Shown in pieces: positions 1 to 8,766 of a DNA stretch of 21,335 nucleotides (position 1 is its first letter; each line of letters opens with the position of its first letter). The DNA is from Bacteroidales bacterium Bact_07 (lineage in GTDB: Bacteria; Bacteroidota; Bacteroidia; Bacteroidales; Tenuifilaceae), in NCBI GenBank assembly GCA_001603415.1, contig LUYY01000052.1:1-21335 (forward strand), read 5' to 3'. The notes under the pieces are model-generated. The model did no database searches. It saw only the letters and a list, made by a program, of their open reading frames with translations, and had not been told where the DNA came from. The translations under genes and the position numbers were made by a program.

Positions 1-21
1 TTTTAGATCGGTTGTAATTTC

Positions 22-2907
22 TTACTCAACAAGGCTTATGAGCTGTTCCTTGTTAAGCAAAATCATTGGATTATTGGTGTTTACAAATTCGTGGGCAAGG
101 TTTTCCTTATGGGCTTGCAGCTTTACAATTTTTTCCTCCACCGTGTTGCGTGTAATAAAACGGTAAACGAACACGCTCTTGGTTTGGCCTATTCGGTGGG
201 CACGCGATGCGGCCTGCATTTCGGCTGCAGGGTTCCACCAGGGGTCCAGAATGAAAATGTAATCGGCAGCGGTTAGGTTTAGTCCAACACCACCTGCTTT
301 CAGCGATATCAAAAAAATCTTTTTTTCAGGATTGTTCTGGAACTCCTCTACCACATCGCTTCTATCGGTGGTTGATCCGGTTAGCATTTCATAGCCAATT
401 CCAGCGCTTTGTAGGTATGCTTCAACCTGAACCAAGTGCTTAACGAACGACGAGAAGATGAGTATTTTATGATTTTCGGCTATAACACTCTCTATCATCT
501 GGGTAACCTCCTCAAACTTACCCGACGATAAATTGGGATATTCATCGAGCATGGCAGGATGGTTGGCAAGTTGGCGCAGCCGGGTGAGCGCCGCAAGAAC
601 ATTGATGGTAGTTGAATCGGGTTTATTTTGTTCGAGTGAATCGAGTATCAACCTTCGGGCTTTTGATTTTTCTGCTTCGTAGGCCTTGCTTTGCTCATCG
701 GTCATTTCGCAGTAAACGATTTGCTCCGTAATGGGCGGGAGTTCCTTGGCCACTTGCTCCTTGGTGCGGCGCAGGATAAGGGGTTCAATGAGTTTTTTTA
801 GCTGTTTTTGTTTTTCCGCATCATACTTGCGTTCAATGGGAATGGCAAATTCCTCACGGAATACCTTTAGCCCGCCTAACATCCCTCGGTTAAGGAAGTT
901 CATTTGCGACCACAGGTCGAACAGGTTGTTTTCAATGGGCGTTCCGCTTAGACAAAGATTTTTCTTTGTTTTAAGCAGCAGAACACACCTGTAGATTTTT
1001 GATGCCGGATTTTTAATGGTCTGGCTTTCGTCCAGAACCACATAGCGGAATACGAAGTCTTTAAAGATGTCGATGTCGTTCCGAATGGTTCCATATGATG
1101 TTATTACCACATGGTTTTGAAGGAACATCTTATGGCTTTTGTCGCGTTGGGTGCCATGGTAAATGCCTACTTTAACCCTTGGTGCAAATTTTTCGAACTC
1201 CTTTTGCCAGTTATACATAATGGAAGTAGGGGTAATCACCAAGGAGCATTGTCCTTCACCAGTTTTGAACTCATTGGCCTCAAGTTCAGAAAGCAAAAGA
1301 GTTATGGTTTGAAGGGTTTTACCAAGTCCCATATCGTCGGCAAGGCAGCCATTAAGGCCGTTTTCCACTAGTGTTTTCAGCCATGCAAAACCAATGGTTT
1401 GGTAATCGCGGAGTGTTGCCTGTAGGGTAGTGGGGAGGCTAATGCCTTTAGCAGTGATGTTTTTTAGTTTATCGGTAAAATTCGATATGCTATCTGTTTC
1501 CAAACCACTACCGGTAAGAATTGCGGCCGAAGCCTTAGATAGCTTAATGCTTTTGCCATCTTCCCTGCCAAGCATGAGTACAGTCCGATACTTGGCAAAC
1601 CATTCTTCAGGTAAAATAAAGATTTGTCCGTTGGGAAGAGTGTATTCACGTATGTTCTTAACTATGTGCTTGCGGAAGTAAACAAAAGGTATATCGAATT
1701 CGCCAATGCGAACCATGCCGTAGAGGTCGAACCAGTCGATGCTTTCTGTTAGCTTAAGCTTGAGTTCAAAGTCACTAATGAAATAGTTGGTTTGCCTGAA
1801 CTTTTGTTGAATTTCGAAACCTTCGTCTTGCAGTAGCTTGTAGTTGCTGTTCAACCACTCAATCACCATGTAGTGGTCAAACTCATTGTTTGCAGGGTTA
1901 CCCGGAAAATATTCGTTCTCACCAACCTTGTTAAGATGCCAAACCTTTGTGAGTTGCTGCCTGATTTTATCTTCCTTTTCAGAGTTGCGGGTTAGTCGGG
2001 TAAAGGTGTAGGAATTACCCCTGTGCGATAGCTTTACCTCATTAACGGCAGGTGTGTTGGCTGATATTAACTTGTTGCCATACTGGAAGCTGAGCGTAAG
2101 GCAAGCGCCGCCAGCTAACCGTTCATCCAGAATCAGTATTGGTTTTGGCCTATTTTTTTGCTCGGTAACCTCAAAGCCAATTGCCTCAACGGAATTATTC
2201 CTAACGGCATTCAGCACAAAGGTTTCCATGTATTTTTGAACTGATTGCTGGGGTATTGTAACAAATTCCTTGGTCATGTATGGCACAAACTTCCGACCGT
2301 CGATTCCTTCTACCTTGTATATTCCGTTCGATACGCGAATAAGACATGGCTCAACCGTTAGTAACTCAAAATTGCCAGGGATTAAAGTCAAAATTTTTGA
2401 GCCATGCTGAACTTTTAGGGAGTACTTAATGCCATTCTCATCGAGTTCAAACCTGAAAATTGGTGATGCAACATCGGAATGAAATGTAACCTGTTTTTCC
2501 TTGTATAGGCTATTGGCATTACGTTCTCTAATAAAAATCGGGATATTTGCCGAAGCAGCCTTTTCAATGGCCTTACATATTCTTCGGTCGATGTAATTCC
2601 GTATGTAGCTGTTTAGGTTTTCGTCGTTCTGAACCTTTTGCAAAAGTTCGTTGAAGGTTTTTGCTTCGCGGCCGAAAAGCTTAAGTAGGCTTTTCTCTGA
2701 GATTTCCTGTACGTTCCGTAATATTTCCGATTGGTCAATGGTTATTCTATCGGAATGGATAACGGCTGAATCAACAATTACATTCTTTTCAATTTTATAG
2801 GTATCGTCGCTGATTGGACTGATAAGATAAGCTCCTGCTACCAAACCCAATTCCCTGTGCCTATGCAAAGCAATTGCAAAGATGTATTGTGTATCAGTTG
2901 AATCCAT
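22..2907 (-). CDS. SNF2-family DNA helicase/ATPase
   Basis: Probable double-stranded DNA translocase of the SNF2 (Swi2/Snf2, superfamily 2) family, 961 residues. The C-terminal half carries the full motor: motif I DDMGLGKT at about 524-531, the DExx box as DESQ at 626-629, motif III SGTPIE at 654-659, and the helicase C-terminal lobe ending in SRAHRIGQ at about 901-908, a hallmark of SNF2 proteins. The first ~490 residues have no domain I recognise by eye, and I see no CxC/SWIM-type zinc cluster. The start ATG opens a protein of normal length for bacterial members of the family, and a TAnnTTTG box lies 25 bases upstream. It stands alone on this strand, divergent from the LysM gene. Bacterial homologues are often linked to transcription or repair (RapA is a distant relative), but the substrate here is unknown. 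Family call is very secure; cellular role is not. Confidence 0.95.
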   Translation of the reverse strand: MDSTDTQYIFAIALHRHRELGLVAGAYLISPISDDTYKIEKNVIVDSAVIHSDRITIDQSEILRNVQEISEKSLLKLFGREAKTFNELLQKVQNDENLNSYIRNYIDRRICKAIEKAASANIPIFIRERNANSLYKEKQVTFHSDVASPIFRFELDENGIKYSLKVQHGSKILTLIPGNFELLTVEPCLIRVSNGIYKVEGIDGRKFVPYMTKEFVTIPQQSVQKYMETFVLNAVRNNSVEAIGFEVTEQKNRPKPILILDERLAGGACLTLSFQYGNKLISANTPAVNEVKLSHRGNSYTFTRLTRNSEKEDKIRQQLTKVWHLNKVGENEYFPGNPANNEFDHYMVIEWLNSNYKLLQDEGFEIQQKFRQTNYFISDFELKLKLTESIDWFDLYGMVRIGEFDIPFVYFRKHIVKNIREYTLPNGQIFILPEEWFAKYRTVLMLGREDGKSIKLSKASAAILTGSGLETDSISNFTDKLKNITAKGISLPTTLQATLRDYQTIGFAWLKTLVENGLNGCLADDMGLGKTLQTITLLLSELEANEFKTGEGQCSLVITPTSIMYNWQKEFEKFAPRVKVGIYHGTQRDKSHKMFLQNHVVITSYGTIRNDIDIFKDFVFRYVVLDESQTIKNPASKIYRCVLLLKTKKNLCLSGTPIENNLFDLWSQMNFLNRGMLGGLKVFREEFAIPIERKYDAEKQKQLKKLIEPLILRRTKEQVAKELPPITEQIVYCEMTDEQSKAYEAEKSKARRLILDSLEQNKPDSTTINVLAALTRLRQLANHPAMLDEYPNLSSGKFEEVTQMIESVIAENHKILIFSSFVKHLVQVEAYLQSAGIGYEMLTGSTTDRSDVVEEFQNNPEKKIFLISLKAGGVGLNLTAADYIFILDPWWNPAAEMQAASRAHRIGQTKSVFVYRFITRNTVEEKIVKLQAHKENLAHEFVNTNNPMILLNKEQLISLVE

Positions 2908-2932
2908 TTAGGCTATTTTACTGCAATTTTAA

Positions 2933-2940
2933 CAAAAATA
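2933..2940 (-). promoter_or_regulatory. candidate -7 box for the SNF2 helicase gene
   Basis: Read on the minus strand this is TATTTTTG, an exact fit to the Bacteroidota TAnnTTTG -7 element, 25 bases upstream of the helicase ATG. I do not see a convincing TTTG -33 element at the right distance, so the call rests on one AT-rich box and position. Confidence 0.3.
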
Positions 2941-3009
2941 TGTATAGGTTAATGTTTTTTATGCATCTATTTTTACTTTCTTGGTTTTAAAACAGTATTG
3001 GGCATAGGG

Positions 3010-3037
3010 TTTGAATTGATTGATTTATGTATTTTTG
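3010..3037 (+). promoter_or_regulatory. candidate promoter for the LysM gene
   Basis: TTTG at 3010-3013 and TATTTTTG (TAnnTTTG) at 3030-3037, separated by 16 bases. This is slightly shorter than the usual 17-23 spacing for Bacteroidota promoters. It would give a leader of roughly 55 bases before the ATG at 3101. It also lies downstream of the in-frame upstream start codon at 3020, which supports the later start. Confidence 0.4.
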
Positions 3038-3100
3038 TATTTTGTAATTTGTTCCGATGTTGCACTAAAACTATGTTTGTTTCAAAATAAACCATTGACA

Positions 3101-4951
3101 ATGATAAAAAGAATACTTGCGTTACTAACCCTGCTTTCCGTTTCAACTTTTTTGTTTTCCCAGGAAGTTCAGGTTAAAATTTCCAAGGACAAGGTTAGGG
3201 TTGATGGTAAAACCTACTATGTGCATATTGTTCAAACCGGCGAAACCCTTTACTCCATAAGCAAAGCATACGGTGTAAACCAGTCCGATATTGCGATTAG
3301 CAACCCCGATATTTACGCTGGTTTAAAGGTGGGACAAGCCTTAAAAATACCTGTAAGCATAAAGGAAACCCAATCCGACGAAGACTATATCTATCACATT
3401 GTTAAACGGAAAGAAACACTTTTTGGCATTTCAAGAATGTATAATGTGAGCATGGAAGATATTATCCGCTTAAACCCTGAGGTTAAAGAAGGATTAAAAT
3501 TAAGCCAAACGCTGCGGATTCCCAAAAAACCAATAGCCGATATTGAGCAGCAACCTGCTGTTGATTCAGTAGAGTTCATTCTACACGAAGTGCAACCCCG
3601 CGAAGGGTTATTTGCAATTTCACGCAAGTATGGCGTTTCGCCTAAAGAAATTGAATACTACAATTACGAATTGATTAAGGATGGGCTAAAACTTGGAACT
3701 ACCCTTCGCATTCCCAAACCCAAAGTTAAACCTGTTGCCGAGACTACCGATGTTAAGGCCGAAAACGAAATGCAGGTAAAAGTGTCTCCCTGCGAGAAGT
3801 CCTACAATTACGATGGCCATCCCTTTAATGTGGCATTACTGTTACCTTTTACACAAACCGGTAATCAGGCACAAACCCTTGTTGAAGATGTTGACCAAAA
3901 AGATGTTCAAGACCCCACAGGGCAATTAACTCAAATCACACAGGTTTCCCTTGAATTCTACGAGGGCTTTCTTCTTGCTCTTGATACCCTGAAAAAAATG
4001 GGAATTTCAGTTAATCTGAATGTGCGCGATACCAAACGTTCCTCGCATGAAGTTGTCAAAATTATTGAGAGCAAGGATTTTGCAAAATCCGATTTGGTAA
4101 TTGGCCCCTATATCTACGAGGAAATTAAACCGGTGGCTGAGTTTGCCGCTAAAAATAATATCAATTTTGTTTCACCTATTTACAGCAATAAAGAGGGTTT
4201 AGCCGACAAACAGAATGTGATTTCGGTAAGCCAAAGCCTTCAAAACCAGCTGGAAATTTTTGCAAAGAACCTGAAGGTTGACCCAAATAAGAATTACCTG
4301 GTGATATACGACTCAACAATTTGGTATTCGCCTGGGCTTAAGCATTTCGATTCGTTGATAACCCAAAAGTTCACCCATGCTGGGGTGGCATTCTCAAAGT
4401 ATAATCACAAAACAGCAGCATACAGTTCGGTTGATGTTCAGGAACGGTTGCTTAAAATGCTCAAACGCGATACCGTTAACGTTGTTATTGTCCCATCCGA
4501 CGATGAGCCATTTACTGCTGAGATACTGGGTAATTTGTATGCTGTTAAGTCATACTACAACCTGAACACTGAGGTTTATGGTCCATCGCGCTGGCGTAAG
4601 CTCAAGAACCTTCCACCTGATTACCTTTTTGCATTGAATACCCATGTTTTCTCGCCTTTCTATGTCGATTACTCCCAAAAAGATGTGAAGAATTTTGTTG
4701 AGAAATACCGGGAGCAATTCCGCTCGGAGCCAACTCAATTTTCATTCCTAGGTTATGATGTGGCCTTTTACTTTATCAGTGCCCTAAAAGAATTTGGTCC
4801 CAGCTTGACTCCCTGCCTTTCGACTTTTAGTTTAAGAACACTCCAAACCAATTTCAAGTTCAACATTACCAAAGAGGGGTACGAGTTGAACTCAAATCAG
4901 TTTATCATAAGGTATGCCCCCGATTTTACCATTTCGTGTAACTGTTATTAG
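3101..4951 (+). CDS. Secreted LysM x3 + type-1 periplasmic-binding-like protein
   Basis: Exported envelope protein of 616 residues. Residues 1-20 form a type I signal peptide (basic start, hydrophobic core, ending FLFSQ); there is no lipobox cysteine, so it should be periplasmic or wall-bound rather than a lipoprotein. Three LysM peptidoglycan-binding modules follow at about 39-84, 97-141 and 160-205, each with the HxVxxxETLxxIS start and an LxIP end. From about 242 to the C-terminus the sequence resembles the type-1 periplasmic-binding fold (NVALLLPF opening, FYEGFLLALDTL helix, DLVIGPY), the fold of amino-acid ABC receptors and of LpoA. The open frame extends 27 codons further upstream to 3020, but the ATG at 3101 is chosen because it places the signal peptide exactly at the N-terminus. 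The cation exporter gene starts 20 bases after the stop, so the two may be co-transcribed. Wall binding is well supported; ligand or partner is unknown. Confidence 0.9.
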   Translation: MIKRILALLTLLSVSTFLFSQEVQVKISKDKVRVDGKTYYVHIVQTGETLYSISKAYGVNQSDIAISNPDIYAGLKVGQALKIPVSIKETQSDEDYIYHIVKRKETLFGISRMYNVSMEDIIRLNPEVKEGLKLSQTLRIPKKPIADIEQQPAVDSVEFILHEVQPREGLFAISRKYGVSPKEIEYYNYELIKDGLKLGTTLRIPKPKVKPVAETTDVKAENEMQVKVSPCEKSYNYDGHPFNVALLLPFTQTGNQAQTLVEDVDQKDVQDPTGQLTQITQVSLEFYEGFLLALDTLKKMGISVNLNVRDTKRSSHEVVKIIESKDFAKSDLVIGPYIYEEIKPVAEFAAKNNINFVSPIYSNKEGLADKQNVISVSQSLQNQLEIFAKNLKVDPNKNYLVIYDSTIWYSPGLKHFDSLITQKFTHAGVAFSKYNHKTAAYSSVDVQERLLKMLKRDTVNVVIVPSDDEPFTAEILGNLYAVKSYYNLNTEVYGPSRWRKLKNLPPDYLFALNTHVFSPFYVDYSQKDVKNFVEKYREQFRSEPTQFSFLGYDVAFYFISALKEFGPSLTPCLSTFSLRTLQTNFKFNITKEGYELNSNQFIIRYAPDFTISCNCY

Positions 4952-4971
4952 TCATATTAAATTCGCTTATC

Positions 4972-5874
4972 ATGAATTATCGTTTTAATTCCGAAAGTAC
5001 CCGTTTAGTTAACGTTGAAGGTTGGCTATCGGTAATTATTAACACTTTACTGTTTGCTTTAAAGTATTGGGCAGGTTTAGTAACCGGTTCCTTGGCTCTA
5101 ATTGCCGATGCCTGGCATACCCTTTCCGATTCAATCAGCTCAATAGTTTTGCTGGTTGGCATGAAGTATTCCCAAAAACCTGCCGATAAGGATCATCCTT
5201 TTGGACATGGACGTTCTGAACTTGTGGTTTCTTTGCTAATTGGCGCACTGCTTGCTTTTGTGGCATTTTATTTTGCCTCGGAAGGTATATCTAAACTCCG
5301 CGGAAGGGTAGGTACCAATTATGGGACTGTTGCAATAGTAGTCACAATCACTTCGATACTTGTAAAAGAAGGACTTGCTCAGGTTGCTTTTTATATTGGC
5401 AAACGGACTGGTTCAATTTCGGTTTCTGCCGATGGGTGGCACCATCGCAGCGATGCCCTTTCATCGGTTATTGTGCTTGTGGGTATTTTTGTAGGCAAGT
5501 ACTTTTGGTGGATCGACGGGGTTTTGAGTATCATTGTTGCATTGCTCATTCTTTACTCTGGCATAAAGGTTATTGCCGATAGTGCAGTGGTTATACTTGG
5601 TGAAGTGCCTACCGATGAACTGGTTGCGAAAGTTAATGAGATTGTTTTAAAGCAAGGGTACGATACGATGGAACCCCATCACTTTCATATCCATAACTAC
5701 ATTATGCATCAAGAGTTAACCTTTCATGTCAGGCTCCCCAATCAAATGACAATTGAAGAGGCGCATAGAATTATCTCATCCATTGAAGATGCAGTTCGAT
5801 TGGAACTTGGTATTGACGCTACTATTCACATTGAACCCAAACAAACCGATAAGCATTGCAAGCATATCGATTGA
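4972..5874 (+). CDS. Cation diffusion facilitator (Zn2+-type) transporter
   Basis: Inner-membrane divalent metal/proton antiporter of the CDF family, 300 residues, normal length. It has about six hydrophobic segments followed by a cytoplasmic metal-sensing domain. TM2 carries D46 and the H49xxxD53 pair, and TM5 carries H157xxxD161, an HD-HD metal site typical of zinc-preferring CDFs rather than the DD-HD site of YiiP. The conserved DHPFGHGR loop sits at about 74-81. The C-terminal domain is rich in histidine (PHHFHIHN near residue 230) and the tail ends KHCKHID, which could add metal-binding capacity. It follows the LysM gene by 20 bases with no visible terminator or promoter between, so co-expression is likely. 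Zinc efflux is the best guess; iron, cobalt or manganese cannot be ruled out by eye. Confidence 0.93.
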   Translation: MNYRFNSESTRLVNVEGWLSVIINTLLFALKYWAGLVTGSLALIADAWHTLSDSISSIVLLVGMKYSQKPADKDHPFGHGRSELVVSLLIGALLAFVAFYFASEGISKLRGRVGTNYGTVAIVVTITSILVKEGLAQVAFYIGKRTGSISVSADGWHHRSDALSSVIVLVGIFVGKYFWWIDGVLSIIVALLILYSGIKVIADSAVVILGEVPTDELVAKVNEIVLKQGYDTMEPHHFHIHNYIMHQELTFHVRLPNQMTIEEAHRIISSIEDAVRLELGIDATIHIEPKQTDKHCKHID

Positions 5875-6010
5875 TTAACCGCGCAAATTCAAATCAACCT
5901 TACACTAAATTTTCCATTAGTAAAAAACTTTTCCGAATTATTGTACTCATTTGGATTTACCTTTTATTAAAGCAAGTACAATTTCGCTCCATGTTACCCT
6001 TAAAATCCAG

Positions 6011-6090
6011 CTTATGATGCAAAACATACCAAAAAAAACGTTTGCATAAGCTAAAATATTTACATTTGCTAATAATTATCGGTTTGCAAA
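6011..6090 (+). promoter_or_regulatory. candidate promoter and operator region of pckA
   Basis: TTTG at 6041-6044 and TACATTTG (TAnnTTTG) at 6061-6068 form a possible promoter with a somewhat short 16-base spacer, giving a leader of about 40 bases. Around it the hexamer TTTGCA or its complement recurs: ATGCAAA at 6017-6023, TTTGCAT at 6041-6047 (a 7-base inverted repeat, 17-base gap), and the palindrome TTTGCAAA at 6083-6090. Arms CTTATG (6011-6016) and CATAAG (6045-6050) also pair. These could be binding sites for a carbon-responsive regulator; that is inference. Confidence 0.4.
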
Positions 6091-6114
6091 TTGTTTAATA
6101 AAAAATTACCGGAA

Positions 6115-7725
6115 ATGATTGATTTGTCGCAGTACGGTATCAATTCCGTTAAGGAGTTGTACTATAATCCATCGTACGATTTACTCTATGAGCACGAAAT
6201 CGACCCCAAACTCGAGGGGTTTGAACGTGGTATTGTAACAAAACTTGGTGCTGTAAATGTTGATACCGGAATATTTACAGGGCGTTCGCCAAAAGATAAA
6301 TACGTTGTGCGTGAACCAAATACCGAAAAGGATGTTTGGTGGGCAGAACCTGGCAAAAAAGGTTCCGACAACAAGCCAATATCCCAGGAGGTATGGGAAA
6401 AGCTTAGGGAGGTAAGCGTTAAACAGCTTAATGGTAAAAAGCTCTACGTAGTTGATGCCTACGCTGGAGCCAATGAGGATACCCGTCTTAGCGTTCGTTT
6501 TATTATGGAGGTGGCTTGGCAAGCCCATTTTGTTAAGAATATGTTTATTCGTCCAACCGACGAGGAACTCAAGAACTTTAAGCCCGACTTTGTGGTACTG
6601 GTTGCCTCTAAAACAACCAACCCTTACTGGAAGGAACAAAACCTAAACAGCGAGGTTTATGTTGCGTTCCACCTTACTGAACGCATGGCCCTTATCGGTG
6701 GCACCTGGTATGGTGGTGAGATGAAAAAGGGTATTTTCTCTGTCATGAATTTTTACCTACCCCTCAAGGGAATTGCCTCAATGCATTGCAGTGCCAATGT
6801 TGGTAAAGCAGGCGATGTGGCTATCTTCTTCGGACTATCGGGTACCGGTAAAACTACCCTTTCGGCCGATCCCAATCGAGCTTTGATTGGTGATGATGAG
6901 CACGGTTGGGACGATTCCGGTGTGTTTAATTTCGAAGGTGGCTGCTACGCCAAGTGTATCGACCTTGACCCACAAAAGGAACCCGACATCTATGCCGCTA
7001 TCCGTCGTGATGCTTTACTCGAAAATCTCGATGTGGATGCCGAGGGCAATATCGATTTTCATTCGAAACGTAAAACTGAGAATACCAGGGTATCGTACCC
7101 CATTTACCATATCAAGAATATTGTTAAACCCGTCTCGCGTGCTGGTCATGCTAAAAATGTGATATTCCTCACAGCTGATGCTTTTGGAGTTCTACCACCG
7201 GTATCAAAGCTAACGCCCAATCAAACCCAGTACCATTTCTTAAGCGGGTTTACAGCAAAACTCGCTGGAACCGAAAGGGGAGTGCTTGAACCTCAACCTA
7301 CCTTTAGTAGTTGCTTTGGTCAGGCATTTCTTATGCTTCATCCAACGGTTTATGCCCGTGAGCTTGTTAAAAAGATGCAGGAGCATGGTTCCAAAGCATA
7401 CCTTGTTAATACCGGTTGGATAGGCGGAGCCTATGGCGTTGGCCGTAGAATTGATTTGCCATCAACCCGTGCCATCATCAATGCCATTCTCGATGGCAGT
7501 CTCGATAATGCTGAGTTTGATATTTTACCAATTTTCAATTTGCAAATTCCCAAGTCCTTACCCGGTGTCGATGCCAAATTGTTGAACCCTCGTAACCATT
7601 GGGCTAAACCTGAGGAGTGGGATATCGCTGCTCGCAATCTAGCCCAAAAGTTCATCGATAACTTTAAAACCTTTACCGATAATGAGTGGGGTAAACGACT
7701 GATTGCTGCTGGCCCTCAGCTATAA
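6115..7725 (+). CDS. pckA: Phosphoenolpyruvate carboxykinase (ATP)
   Basis: Cytosolic enzyme that interconverts oxaloacetate plus ATP with phosphoenolpyruvate, CO2 and ADP. It starts gluconeogenesis, and in fermentative Bacteroidota it often runs in the carboxylating direction toward succinate. The protein has 536 residues from this ATG, normal for the ATP-dependent class. Visible signatures are the substrate loop TGRSPKDK at 55-62, GGTWYGGEMKKG at about 195-206 with the metal-binding lysine, the P-loop GLSGTGKTTLS at 240-250 and the kinase-2 motif GDDEHGW at 259-265. The frame can be read from a TTG at 6091, but MIDLSQYG at 6115 matches the family N-terminus and is an ATG, so it is preferred. 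The gene is monocistronic: about 240 bases of upstream non-coding sequence with a promoter candidate, and a hairpin terminator directly after. Confidence 0.98.
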   Translation: MIDLSQYGINSVKELYYNPSYDLLYEHEIDPKLEGFERGIVTKLGAVNVDTGIFTGRSPKDKYVVREPNTEKDVWWAEPGKKGSDNKPISQEVWEKLREVSVKQLNGKKLYVVDAYAGANEDTRLSVRFIMEVAWQAHFVKNMFIRPTDEELKNFKPDFVVLVASKTTNPYWKEQNLNSEVYVAFHLTERMALIGGTWYGGEMKKGIFSVMNFYLPLKGIASMHCSANVGKAGDVAIFFGLSGTGKTTLSADPNRALIGDDEHGWDDSGVFNFEGGCYAKCIDLDPQKEPDIYAAIRRDALLENLDVDAEGNIDFHSKRKTENTRVSYPIYHIKNIVKPVSRAGHAKNVIFLTADAFGVLPPVSKLTPNQTQYHFLSGFTAKLAGTERGVLEPQPTFSSCFGQAFLMLHPTVYARELVKKMQEHGSKAYLVNTGWIGGAYGVGRRIDLPSTRAIINAILDGSLDNAEFDILPIFNLQIPKSLPGVDAKLLNPRNHWAKPEEWDIAARNLAQKFIDNFKTFTDNEWGKRLIAAGPQL

Positions 7726-7764
7726 TTGGATTTTGGATTATTCAACATGAAAATCCTAAATATA

Positions 7765-7796
7765 AATGGCTACCCTGTTGGTAGCCATTCTTTTTT
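7765..7796. terminator. bidirectional intrinsic terminator between pckA and purC
   Basis: A perfect 10-base-pair stem (AATGGCTACC at 7765-7774 with GGTAGCCATT at 7780-7789) closes a 5-base loop and is followed on the plus strand by C and six T. On the minus strand the stem is followed by TTTATATTTA, also U-rich. It sits between the convergent ends of pckA (7725) and purC (7810), so it probably stops both transcripts. Confidence 0.88.
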
Positions 7797-7809
7797 CCTG
7801 TCTAGTATT

Positions 7810-8757
7810 CTACATGGTTTGTAGGAAATGCATAACGTTTTTTTCAATCCTATTCAAAATATCCTCATCGCTATGTGCCTTATGGAACCTGTCGCCGGTA
7901 ATTTTTTCGTACAGTTCGATGTAGCGGTTCGAGACTTGCTCAATAAAATCAGAAGTCATATCGGGTACTTTTTGTCCATCCTTGCCCTGAAAACCATTGG
8001 CCATTAACCATTCGCGAACAAATTCCTTTGAGAGCTGGCGTTGCTCCTCACCCTTATCGAGCCGTTCTTTATATCCTTCGAGGTAGAAGTAACGCGATGA
8101 GTCGGGGGTGTGGATTTCGTCGATCAGGTATATCTGACCATCCTTTTTCCCAAACTCGTATTTGGTATCTACCAGTATTAGTCCCATTTTTTCAGCCATC
8201 TGTGTGCCACGCTCAAATAGTGCCAGAGCATATTTTTCAAGTAGATAGTAATCGGCTTCGTTAACAATACCCTTGGCTATTATCTCTTCACGCGATATAT
8301 CTTCATCGTGGCCCTCTTCGGCTTTGGTGGTTGGGGTGATAATAGGTTTCGGAAACTTTTGATGCTCACGCATCCCCTCGGGAAGCAGAACACCGCAAAG
8401 CGATCGTTTTCCTGATTTATACTCGCGCCAAGCATGACCTGTCAGGTAGCCGCGTACAACCATTTCAACCTTGAAGGGCTCGCATAAATGTCCAACAGTT
8501 ACCATGGGGTCGGGCGAGGCGATTTTCCAGTTGGGAACAATATCGGCCGTAGCATCCAGAAACTTGTTGGCTATTTGGTTGAGCACTTGGCCTTTATAGG
8601 GTATTCCTTTGGGTAGAATAACATCAAAGGCCGATATTCTATCGGTTACAACCATTACCAGAAATTGGTTGTTGATGTTGTACACATCGCGTACCTTTCC
8701 GTGGTAAACTGAAACCTGTCCGGGGAATTTGAAATCGGTGCGGGTGATTGCTTTCAT
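7810..8757 (-). CDS. purC: Phosphoribosylaminoimidazole-succinocarboxamide (SAICAR) synthase
   Basis: Purine biosynthesis enzyme that joins aspartate to CAIR using ATP to make SAICAR, in the cytosol. The 315-residue length is the longer class found in Bacteroidota, versus about 237 in E. coli. Motifs include GKVRDVY at 20-26 near the start, TDRISAFD at 38-45, the VVRGYLTGHAWREY block, and VDTKYEFG followed by IDEIHTPDSSRY in the ATP-grasp-like C-terminal half. All are intact and the frame is uninterrupted. It lies 9 bases after the phoH stop on the same strand, so the two genes are almost surely one transcript, ended by the hairpin at 7765-7796. No other purine genes are in the window. Confidence 0.97.
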   Translation of the reverse strand: MKAITRTDFKFPGQVSVYHGKVRDVYNINNQFLVMVVTDRISAFDVILPKGIPYKGQVLNQIANKFLDATADIVPNWKIASPDPMVTVGHLCEPFKVEMVVRGYLTGHAWREYKSGKRSLCGVLLPEGMREHQKFPKPIITPTTKAEEGHDEDISREEIIAKGIVNEADYYLLEKYALALFERGTQMAEKMGLILVDTKYEFGKKDGQIYLIDEIHTPDSSRYFYLEGYKERLDKGEEQRQLSKEFVREWLMANGFQGKDGQKVPDMTSDFIEQVSNRYIELYEKITGDRFHKAHSDEDILNRIEKNVMHFLQTM

Positions 8758-8766
8758 ACTTGTTGA

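Noticed and set aside
3020..3100. 27-codon N-terminal extension of the LysM protein
   Set aside because: The ATG at 3101 gives a clean signal peptide, and the likely promoter overlaps the extension.
6181..6639. 152-residue minus-strand open frame opposite pckA
   Set aside because: It lies wholly inside pckA, which has all its catalytic motifs; the antisense protein has no recognisable domain and is a codon-bias shadow.
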